Shown here in pieces: positions 33,772 through 41,034 of a DNA stretch of 64,000 nucleotides. This DNA comes from Bacillus_BA songklensis (GTDB taxonomy: Bacteria > Bacillota > Bacilli > Bacillales > Bacillaceae_H): the NCBI RefSeq assembly GCF_042649685.1, contig NZ_JBHRZT010000052.1, positions 434,001 through 498,000 on the forward strand, written 5' to 3'. Every line of letters starts with the position of its first letter. The stretch's first letter is position 1. The notes under the pieces were generated by a model. The model saw only the letters and a list, made by a program, of their open reading frames with translations. It was not told where the DNA came from and did not search any database. Made by a program: the position numbers and the translations under genes.

Positions 33772-34803
33772 ATGTGTGCAAACAAAACGATGAAAGCGGC
33801 AGTGGTGAATGAATTTAAACAACAGTTGGAAATCAAAGAAGTTCCAGTACCTGAACTAAAGTATGGAGAAATTCTCGTAAGAATTAAAGCTTGTGGCGTT
33901 TGTCATACAGATCTTCATGCTGCTCATGGAGACTGGCCGGTAAAGCCTAAGCTTCCTCTTATTCCGGGCCATGAAGGGGTTGGAATTGTTGAAGAAGTAG
34001 CTGAAGGCGTTACGTCCATTAAAGTAGGAGATCGTGTCGGGATTCCATGGTTATATTCTGCTTGCGGCGAATGTGAATATTGCTTAACAGGCCGTGAAAC
34101 GTTATGTCCAGATCAATTAAATGCAGGCTATTCAGTGGATGGGGGATATGCAGAATATTGTAAAGCTCCTGCCAACTATGTGGTGAAAATTCCGGAAGGT
34201 CTTGACTTGCATGAAGTATCTCCGATTTTCTGTGCAGGCGTGACGACATATAAAGCATTAAAAGTAGCAGAAGCAAAACCGGGAGACTGGGTAGCAATTT
34301 ACGGTATCGGCGGTTTGGGGCATGTAGCGCTTCAATATGCAAAAGCAATGGGATTCAATGTCATTGCTGTTGACATCCAAGATGACAAGCTCGAATTGGC
34401 GAGAGGATTAGGTGCTGACATAACTATTAATGGATTAAGAGTAGATCCTGTTGAGGAAATTAAAGAGAAAGTGGGCGGAGTTCAAGCCGCTGTGAGTGTG
34501 GCTGTTACGAAAAAAGCATTTGAACAAGCTTATGGCTCTGTAAAGAGAGGCGGTACATTAGTCGTTGTAGGTCTTCCAAATGATGAATTGCCGATTCCTA
34601 TCTTTGATACGGTGTTAAATGGCGTAACCGTAAAAGGCTCCATTGTTGGAACAAGAAAAGATTTGCAGGAAGCTATTGAATTTGCAGCTCAAGGAAAAGT
34701 ACGTACAAATATTGAAATCCAGCCTCTTGACAGCATCAACAACATATTCGATCGCATGGAAAGTGGAAAAATTAACGGTCGTGTTGTCTTAACACTCGGA
34801 TAA
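33772..34803 (+). CDS. adhA: Zinc-dependent alcohol dehydrogenase (AdhA type)
   Basis: A 343-residue medium-chain alcohol dehydrogenase. Catalytic zinc ligands lie in CGVCHTDLHAAHGDWP and GHEGVGIV, four structural Zn cysteines in CGECEYCLTGRETLC, and NAD-binding in GIGGLGHVALQYA. It interconverts primary alcohols and aldehydes, probably ethanol/acetaldehyde. Start ATG 33772 is eight bases after AGGGGGA; earlier in-frame ATGs at 33754 and 33763 overlap that site. Transcription from the sigma-54 promoter needs an enhancer-binding protein, and the NtrC-type gene immediately convergent is the obvious candidate. Confidence 0.95.
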   Translation: MCANKTMKAAVVNEFKQQLEIKEVPVPELKYGEILVRIKACGVCHTDLHAAHGDWPVKPKLPLIPGHEGVGIVEEVAEGVTSIKVGDRVGIPWLYSACGECEYCLTGRETLCPDQLNAGYSVDGGYAEYCKAPANYVVKIPEGLDLHEVSPIFCAGVTTYKALKVAEAKPGDWVAIYGIGGLGHVALQYAKAMGFNVIAVDIQDDKLELARGLGADITINGLRVDPVEEIKEKVGGVQAAVSVAVTKKAFEQAYGSVKRGGTLVVVGLPNDELPIPIFDTVLNGVTVKGSIVGTRKDLQEAIEFAAQGKVRTNIEIQPLDSINNIFDRMESGKINGRVVLTLG

Positions 34804-34875
34804 TAGTCTTTGTTCTTCCATAAAAGAAACGATGATTATTAACGGTGTTTTCATAACGTTTCATTTTCAGGGGGA

Positions 34876-34922
34876 CGGCTCAGAAGCGTGTTTTTATGCT
34901 TTTGAGCCGCCTTCTTTTTTTT
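34876..34922 (+). terminator. Terminator of adhA, overlapping the convergent gene end
   Basis: CGGCTCAGAAGC (34876-34887) pairs with GCTTTTGAGCCG (34898-34909), then CCTTCTTTTTT. The right arm lies inside the last codons of the convergent response regulator gene. Confidence 0.8.
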
Positions 34923-36360
34923 CGTTCAAGAGGTAACGAAGCTTTCTCATGGTGATTTGTAATCTTTTTGCCGTTTCTTTTCGATTTCCAAGTGTATCTT
35001 TTAACGTTCGTAAAATAAAGGCTTTACCTACTTGTGACTCTAGTTCTTTGACCTGCGCGAGAACTTTCTCCAAATCGATTTCATTTTCTTGTTCAAAGAG
35101 TACAAGAATGTCATTTACCCATCTTTGTAAGTAAATCTCAAAGTGACTTTCCTGTTTTTTCGCAGCAGTTTGCTTTGTCGGTTCTATAGTCGCAGACATT
35201 ACTGCAGCGTGATTGAATAACGGTAAATGATCGGCTGTAATGGTGGCATCATTAGAATCGGATAGTGTAATCACTCTTGTCACAAAGTTGGATAATTCGC
35301 GGACGTTACCTGGCCAATCATAATTTTGCAACACTTCCATAGCATCATCAGAAAAAGTTACACCTATGTTTGCATGCCGCTGTAGAAAATGATAAATCAG
35401 TAAAGGAATATCCTCTTTTCGGTTACGAAGTGGAGGGATTTTCAAGTGAACCACATTTAAGCGATAAAACAAATCCTCCCGGAACTTCTTTTGTTGAACA
35501 GCTTCGTGGAGGTTTTCATTTGATGCAGCAACTAAACGGGTATTTGTACGTAAAATGCTCTCACTTCCGACGCGCATAAACTCACGCGTTTCAAGTACAC
35601 GGAGCAATTTCACTTGAATGGCATGGGAAGCTTCAGCAATTTCATCAAGAAACAAAGTCCCCTTACTGGCGATTTCAAATAATCCTTTTCGCTGTTGCGT
35701 TGCACCTGTGAAGGCCCCTTTTTCATGGCCGAACAATTCACTTTCTAACAAAGATTCGGAGATAGCCCCGCAATTCACTCCAATAAATGACTCATGACTG
35801 CGCTGGCTTGCCTGATGGATAAAGCGTGATAGCACTTCTTTTCCTGTCCCGGTTTCACCCTCAATTAAGACATTTACATTTTTTCTTGCTACTTTGTATG
35901 CAGTTTGAATTAATTGATTCATTCCTTCGTTTTGTCCTACAATGAATCCAACCTCGCTTGCCAAGTCGTTGATATGCTGTTGGGTGGAAGTAATGGTTGA
36001 AATTAATAGTTGGTCAATTTGCGTTTCCAGTAAATCAATATCATCAAACGGCTTTTCTATGTAATCACTTGCTCCAAGCTTCATCGCGTCAATAGCGGTT
36101 TTAATCGTACTGTATCCTGTCATGATGACAGCTTTGCATCCTGGCTGCTGTCTTTTTAAGTGCTGCAATAAGGATAATCCATCCGTGTCAGGCAGTTTTA
36201 AATCAATCATGGCAGCGTGGAAATGATTCCGGGTAAAATCAATGGAAGAAAACTCTTTACCGCTGTTGGCCACCTTGACGTAGTATCCTTTGGATGTGAA
36301 AAGGTGAGACAGGAAATTTCCAACTTCTTTTTCATCGTCTACAATCAATAGATTTGTCAT
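34894..36360 (-). CDS. NtrC-family sigma-54-dependent response regulator
   Basis: A 488-residue activator: receiver domain (LLIVDDEKEVGNFL; phospho-acceptor Asp in AAMIDLKLPDTDG, about residue 53), AAA+ domain with Walker A GETGTGKE, the sigma-54 contact loop GAFTGA (in FGHEKGAFTGATQQR), Walker B GTLFLDEIAEA, and a C-terminal Fis-type HTH (NRKETAKRLQITMRKLRYLL). All parts needed to activate sigma-54 promoters are intact. It overlaps the kinase gene by four bases. The likely target is the -24/-12 promoter at 33713, and possibly that at 18672. Confidence 0.95.
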   Translation of the reverse strand: MTNLLIVDDEKEVGNFLSHLFTSKGYYVKVANSGKEFSSIDFTRNHFHAAMIDLKLPDTDGLSLLQHLKRQQPGCKAVIMTGYSTIKTAIDAMKLGASDYIEKPFDDIDLLETQIDQLLISTITSTQQHINDLASEVGFIVGQNEGMNQLIQTAYKVARKNVNVLIEGETGTGKEVLSRFIHQASQRSHESFIGVNCGAISESLLESELFGHEKGAFTGATQQRKGLFEIASKGTLFLDEIAEASHAIQVKLLRVLETREFMRVGSESILRTNTRLVAASNENLHEAVQQKKFREDLFYRLNVVHLKIPPLRNRKEDIPLLIYHFLQRHANIGVTFSDDAMEVLQNYDWPGNVRELSNFVTRVITLSDSNDATITADHLPLFNHAAVMSATIEPTKQTAAKKQESHFEIYLQRWVNDILVLFEQENEIDLEKVLAQVKELESQVGKAFILRTLKDTLGNRKETAKRLQITMRKLRYLLNEKKEGGSKA

Positions 36361-38009
36361 GATGTCACCTCCGCATTTTTGGATGACTGAAGAGGCAGCT
36401 TTAAAGTGAAAGTACTGCCTGTATGGAGCTTGCTGAACACCTTGATTGTTCCCCCATGGGCTTTTGCGATGCCGATACTTACCGATAAACCCAGACCCGT
36501 CCCTTTTTCAGTTTCCTTTGTCGTATGGAAAGGGTGAAAGATTTCTGATAATCTGTTTTCTTCGATTCCAATGCCATTATCTTGAACTGATAAGTGAATC
36601 TCATTTAATTGAAGAGAAGTCTTTATGATGATTTCTTTGTTTTTTTGATTTGACAGCTCAAGAGCATCTCTTGCATTTAAAAGCAAATTGATAATGATTT
36701 GTTCAATCTGCGGCTGACTTCCTTCGATAAAGGGTAAATCTTCTTGAAGCAGTTGCTTTATGACAATCTCGTTCTTTTCTAATTGATACTTTAATAAGTT
36801 AAGTACTTGTCTTACTGCCTCGTTTAAAGAACAAGATTCAAACATATATTCATCCTGTCGGGAAAAAGTAAGTAAACTTTTAATAATTCGTTTGCAGCGG
36901 TCTCCACAATTTTTAATATCATTTAGAAGTGTGTAAGACGGGTCATCATTTGTTGAATTTCTTAATAAAAGTTGAGAGTTTCCTAAAATAGCGGTTAAAG
37001 GGCTGTTTAATTCATGTGCAATGCCCGCAGCCATTTCCCCTATGGCTGCCAGTTTTCCGGAATGAAGCAGTTGTACTTCCATTTTCCGCTTTTCTGTTAC
37101 ATCCTTGATATAGGCAATGACCCCGTACACTTGCTGTTCGCTATTTTCTATAGGATATGTATACATTTCACATGTAGAGCTGTTTTGGAAATACATCTCC
37201 TTATATCCTGGTTTTTGGGAATAAAACGTTTCTTGAACAAGAGTTTTGCAGGATTTCTCCAGGATGGGAAAGCCGGAGGATTGTTCGTTCAAGTCAAAAA
37301 AAGCTTTGACAGAATCATTAAACTGAAGCACATTTAAATCTTTATCAAAAACAATGATCATGTCATCAACGGCTTTAAAGGTATCCTCCCATTGCTGCTT
37401 TCCGCGCAAAACTTCATTGTATAACTGTGCATTTTCAATGCTGACTGCCAGGTGGTCCGTAAGCTGTTCCAGGAAAGCAAGATCATCGAGGCTCCACTCA
37501 GATGCATCATGACGCCCGAGGCTTAGAATTCCGATTCCTTTATTTTTAATATAAATGGGCAATATCAAAATGCTTTGCAGATCAAGGCCTATCAAATATT
37601 CCTTTTCATAAAAGCTGGCATAAGAGTCATTTAACTGTTGGAAAATGATTTGCCTGTTTTTTAATGCTGACCAATAGAGAGAGTGTTCATTTGGAATAAC
37701 GGATCCAATTTCAATGTGATGCCTGTCTTCTGGATAAACATTCGTTAAAGTAAGGTTCTGATTGCGTAACAATAAGAGACTGAGACGATCACAGTGAACA
37801 AGCACTCTCAATTTATCAACAACATTTTTCAAAATGTCTTCTAAGGACATATCAATTTTAATGCTTTTCATCACATCATTGATGATTTCTAGCTGCATGT
37901 TTTTCCTTTTCAATTGCTCGACCGTTTTCTTTAATTCGGTATAATAATTTTTCTTTGAAGACTTTACACCGGTTAACAGCGCTATCATCTCGTGTTTATC
38001 CTCTAACAT
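36357..38009 (-). CDS. Cytoplasmic sensor histidine kinase (GAF-PAS-HisKA)
   Basis: A 550-residue kinase without membrane segments: N-terminal coiled coil, GAF domain (~45-195, DRLSLLLLRNQ..SILILPIYIKNKGIGILSLG), PAS domain (~215-320), HisKA with phospho-His in AAGIAHELNSPLTAILGN, and HATPase (NLLLNARDAL; DNGIGI; TGLGLS). A soluble sensor implies an internal cue such as an alcohol, aldehyde or redox state. It lies 14 bases behind the Fe-alcohol dehydrogenase and overlaps the regulator gene, so sensing and metabolism are co-expressed. Confidence 0.93.
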   Translation of the reverse strand: MLEDKHEMIALLTGVKSSKKNYYTELKKTVEQLKRKNMQLEIINDVMKSIKIDMSLEDILKNVVDKLRVLVHCDRLSLLLLRNQNLTLTNVYPEDRHHIEIGSVIPNEHSLYWSALKNRQIIFQQLNDSYASFYEKEYLIGLDLQSILILPIYIKNKGIGILSLGRHDASEWSLDDLAFLEQLTDHLAVSIENAQLYNEVLRGKQQWEDTFKAVDDMIIVFDKDLNVLQFNDSVKAFFDLNEQSSGFPILEKSCKTLVQETFYSQKPGYKEMYFQNSSTCEMYTYPIENSEQQVYGVIAYIKDVTEKRKMEVQLLHSGKLAAIGEMAAGIAHELNSPLTAILGNSQLLLRNSTNDDPSYTLLNDIKNCGDRCKRIIKSLLTFSRQDEYMFESCSLNEAVRQVLNLLKYQLEKNEIVIKQLLQEDLPFIEGSQPQIEQIIINLLLNARDALELSNQKNKEIIIKTSLQLNEIHLSVQDNGIGIEENRLSEIFHPFHTTKETEKGTGLGLSVSIGIAKAHGGTIKVFSKLHTGSTFTLKLPLQSSKNAEVTS

Positions 38010-38023
38010 GATGGTTCACCGCC

Positions 38024-39172
38024 TTATAACGCATTTTTTAATAGACTTTTTACATGTTCAAGAGTCACGTCACGAGGATTGGTAATCATACATGCATCTT
38101 CGAGTGCCGTTTGACTTGTCCAATCAATCATTTCTTCCGTAATTCCTACATCACTTAACCGCTGTGGTGTTCCAATATCAAGGGATAGTTCCTTTACAAA
38201 TTGAATCGCTGCATTCCCGGCTTCGCGCTGTGTCAATCCTCTCGTATCAATTCCCATAAACTCAGCCATTTCTGTAAAACGTCGAGGTGCAGCGATAAAA
38301 TTAAAGTCCATTACATATGGAAGCAAAATGGCGTTGATTTCCCCATGGGCCATTGGAAATCTTCCGCCGATTGCATGTGAAATCGCATGGGCAGCACCTA
38401 AAATAGCATTTGAAAAAGCAAGGCCAGCCTGTAAACTTGCCATGGCCATCGCTTCTTTCGCTTCTTCGTTTGTTTTGGAAGCGACTGACGGACGTAAATA
38501 GGTAGACACGAGGGAAAGTGCATTTTTTGCCTGGACATCTGTAAGCGGTGTAGCGGCAATACTGACATACGATTCCACCGCATGTGTGAGAACATCCATG
38601 CCTGTTGCGGCGGTTAAGGCGCTTTCTTTTGTCACCAGTGTATAAGGGTCAATAATGGCAATATCAGGAACCAATGTCTTAGAAATGATAGTCATTTTTT
38701 TTTGGCGATTAGAATCAACAATAACAGAGAATTGGGAGACTTCAGAGCCGGAACCGGCGGTCGTCATAATCATAATCATAGGAGGAAGAGGTTTTTCGAT
38801 TTTATCCACACCCTCATAATCACTGATCTTTCCGCCGTTAGCAGCAAGGACGGCAATGGCTTTTGCCACATCTAATGCACTGCCGCCTCCCACGCCGATA
38901 ATGGCATCGCATTCGTTTTCGATAAAAGTACGGCACCCATTCGCAACTTCCGCGTCTTTTGGATTTGTTGTCACATCAATGAACGTTGCGAAAGGCAGAT
39001 GGGACTCTTTGCAAATAGAAATGACTTTTTCCAGCCAACCTGCAGCTGCAACTCCATAATCGCTTACGATCAATACTTTTTTTGCACCAAGCCGGAGACA
39101 AGCATCGCCAGCCTGTTTAATGGCATTCTTGCCAAAAATAATTTCAGGAGTAACAAATTTATTGATATGCAT
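38024..39172 (-). CDS. Iron-containing alcohol dehydrogenase (two-component operon)
   Basis: A 382-residue group III alcohol dehydrogenase with GVGGGSALDVAKA, TTAGSGSEVSQF, and metal ligands in GMDVLTHAVESY and AAHAISHAIGGRFPMAHGE. It differs clearly from the paralogue at 18736. Start ATG 39172 is five bases after AGGTGG; a GTG three codons upstream overlaps that site. It heads an operon with the kinase and NtrC-type regulator, suggesting that it makes, or removes, the signal sensed by the kinase. Confidence 0.9.
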   Translation of the reverse strand: MHINKFVTPEIIFGKNAIKQAGDACLRLGAKKVLIVSDYGVAAAGWLEKVISICKESHLPFATFIDVTTNPKDAEVANGCRTFIENECDAIIGVGGGSALDVAKAIAVLAANGGKISDYEGVDKIEKPLPPMIMIMTTAGSGSEVSQFSVIVDSNRQKKMTIISKTLVPDIAIIDPYTLVTKESALTAATGMDVLTHAVESYVSIAATPLTDVQAKNALSLVSTYLRPSVASKTNEEAKEAMAMASLQAGLAFSNAILGAAHAISHAIGGRFPMAHGEINAILLPYVMDFNFIAAPRRFTEMAEFMGIDTRGLTQREAGNAAIQFVKELSLDIGTPQRLSDVGITEEMIDWTSQTALEDACMITNPRDVTLEHVKSLLKNAL

Positions 39173-39544
39173 ACTTACCACCTATAAAAGTTATTGTTAT
39201 TTTAATTTCCCGCGAAATATGTAAATTCCTGTTTTATGATGATGGATTTTATAAAAATAGTTAATGAATGCAGTAGGAGGCAGTGAATGCATCTCATTTT
39301 CTCACATTAAATGAAAGAATATAGATGGGAAATTCTTGATCGTGAAGGGTAAAAAATAGAGGGAGATGGCAGTGAAAACAATATTTTCACTGCCATCTCC
39401 CTCTATCGATACTAGGCCTGATTTTCCGGAGGTTCTGATAAGAAGGCGTTCTTTCTGATTTATAGAAATCAAATCGAATGACTTTTGATTAGAAAAAATA
39501 TAGGCGGATTAATCCTGTGCAAGAATTAATTTCCTTGTTGCAGC
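39173..39544. other. Intergenic region with terminator and Fe-alcohol dehydrogenase leader
   Basis: 372 bases, AT-rich. It holds the 23-bp hairpin at 39356 and presumably the promoter of the minus-strand alcohol dehydrogenase operon. I see no -24/-12 motif here. Confidence 0.5.
39356..39406 (-). terminator. Long perfect hairpin terminator (minus strand)
   Basis: Arms of 23 bp (39356-39378 and 39384-39406; ATAGAGGGAGATGGCAGTGA at the outer end) pair perfectly around a five-base loop. On the minus strand a T-run follows, so it terminates the GNAT-like gene. Confidence 0.8.
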
Positions 39545-40072
39545 CTATTGATAGAAATCATTCCATTTAATTTCACCAGATTTTGTTTCACGATCGACAG
39601 ACACGCGGAAATGATGCTTCTCATAAAAGTGAATGAGGCGATCGAGGTGATCCCAGTCTCTCTCGGCAATGTCGCCTGTAATGAATGGGATGTTTTGTTC
39701 TTTGGCAATATCCTTTAGGTAGTTCATACAGATGGAACCGTATCCTTTGTTGGCAGGACCTTTAATATCTCCAATGTGGATGGCGTTGTCGTCGAAATAG
39801 ACGGCATGAATGGAGAAATCCCAAACGCCCTTGTATGCACTCTCGCATTCATTCAACATAACTTTACATGAGTTTCCATCATCTACTGCATATACGATGA
39901 CCCACTTATCCTCCTTGGATTGGTCAATCCCAATTACCTGCCCCTTTTTGGCAATTTCTTTTAAATTATCCTGCATGCGAAAGAGCTGGAATTCAAGGTC
40001 TTCAAGATCTTTCTTTAATTCGATTGGATCTTTTTTCTCTTCTTCTTCCATTCTCAATCTGCTAAATAACAT
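39545..40072 (-). CDS. GNAT-like acetyltransferase with N-terminal helix
   Basis: A 175-residue protein: Glu/Lys-rich N-terminal helix (residues ~8-45), then a GNAT-like fold whose acetyl-CoA loop is NKGYGSICMNYLKDIA and whose C-terminal part (HLDRLIHFYEKHHFRV) matches the family. The substrate is unknown. Start ATG 40072 follows GAGAGGAG; the frame upstream to 40165 has no ribosome site. Confidence 0.7.
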   Translation of the reverse strand: MLFSRLRMEEEEKKDPIELKKDLEDLEFQLFRMQDNLKEIAKKGQVIGIDQSKEDKWVIVYAVDDGNSCKVMLNECESAYKGVWDFSIHAVYFDDNAIHIGDIKGPANKGYGSICMNYLKDIAKEQNIPFITGDIAERDWDHLDRLIHFYEKHHFRVSVDRETKSGEIKWNDFYQ

Positions 40073-40488
40073 TTTCTTAAACTCCTCTCTTATGTTTTGG
40101 TTTTGGATTCCATAATCAAAGGATAAGGAATAGAAATGACAGATCCTTAACCGATTATGATGCATGGAAAAGGTTGTGCGGCCTTTGATGAAGATAGAAA
40201 GCCTTCAAATAACACACAGTTTTCCATTCTACTAGAAAAAGAATAATGAAGCAAATCCGGAGAAAAGCGACAATAACCAATTTATTGGAAATTAATAGTT
40301 ATTTAGACTTAAATATTGCGTGGGGGGAAAATAGGTCTTTATATATGAAAGTTGTTTACCGAAAAATAAATAAAGGATTATTATATGAATCCACAAGAAC
40401 CTTTTTACTCCTCCAAAGGGGGTTCTGTAAAAAAGCAGAGAGCCTATTTGGGTTTACCTGGATATTTTAAAGCGGGGGGAGAGAACGG
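40073..40488. other. Intergenic region, no clear feature
   Basis: 416 bases between divergent genes, AT-rich. A 74-codon open frame at 40246 lacks a ribosome site and protein-like composition. I see no convincing promoter, hairpin or repeat. Confidence 0.5.
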
Positions 40489-41016
40489 ATGATTTATTTA
40501 TCTCGAAAAGTTTATTTCTCCGCCGCTCATTTGTATCGGAAGGCCGATTGGAGCGAAGAAGAGAATAAACGAGTTTTCGGATTATGCAGTAACCCGAATG
40601 GGCATGGACATGACTATGTACTGGAGGTCATGGCAAGAGGACATATAAATGAGCAGTCAGGGATTGTCGTTAACACGACAGAAATCGATAGGGTGGTAAA
40701 AGGGTTGATCCAGGAAGAGTTCAACGGGAAGTTCCTAAATCATGAACATCCTTACTTTCAAGAACGGGTACCGACAACGGAAAACTTGGTAGCTGAATTG
40801 GACGAGACGGTCAATCAAATTGTTATAGAGAAATTTGATCATAAACACCTCAATCTCGATACGGAGGAATTCAAGAACATGAATCCCACTTCTGACAATA
40901 TGGTTAAAGTCATATGGGAGATGTTTTCTCCTTACTTGTCCGGATTATATAAAATCGGTCTTTGGGAAACAGAGAAAAATTACTTTGAATACTATGGCCC
41001 TAATCAAGCTATATAG
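40489..41016 (+). CDS. 6-pyruvoyl/6-carboxy-tetrahydropterin synthase family protein
   Basis: A 175-residue PTPS/QueD-fold protein. Zinc ligands His14 (FSAAH), His39 and His41 (NGHGHDY), catalytic Cys33 (GLCSNPNGHGH), the Asp-His pair in DHKHLN and Glu in GLWETEKNYFEYYG are all present. The CSNPNGHGHDY form is closer to animal-type PTPS than to the CxxxHGH of bacterial QueD. It could make a queuosine precursor or a pterin. No queC, queE or queF is nearby; instead it lies 18 bases before a GGDEF-EAL gene. A GGGGGAGAG site supports ATG 40489. Confidence 0.85.
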   Translation: MIYLSRKVYFSAAHLYRKADWSEEENKRVFGLCSNPNGHGHDYVLEVMARGHINEQSGIVVNTTEIDRVVKGLIQEEFNGKFLNHEHPYFQERVPTTENLVAELDETVNQIVIEKFDHKHLNLDTEEFKNMNPTSDNMVKVIWEMFSPYLSGLYKIGLWETEKNYFEYYGPNQAI

Positions 41017-41034
41017 TTAAGGTGGAATGGTGCT

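Noticed and set aside
40246..40470. 74-codon plus-strand open frame before the PTPS-like gene
   Set aside because: No ribosome binding site, poor protein-like composition and no recognisable pattern.
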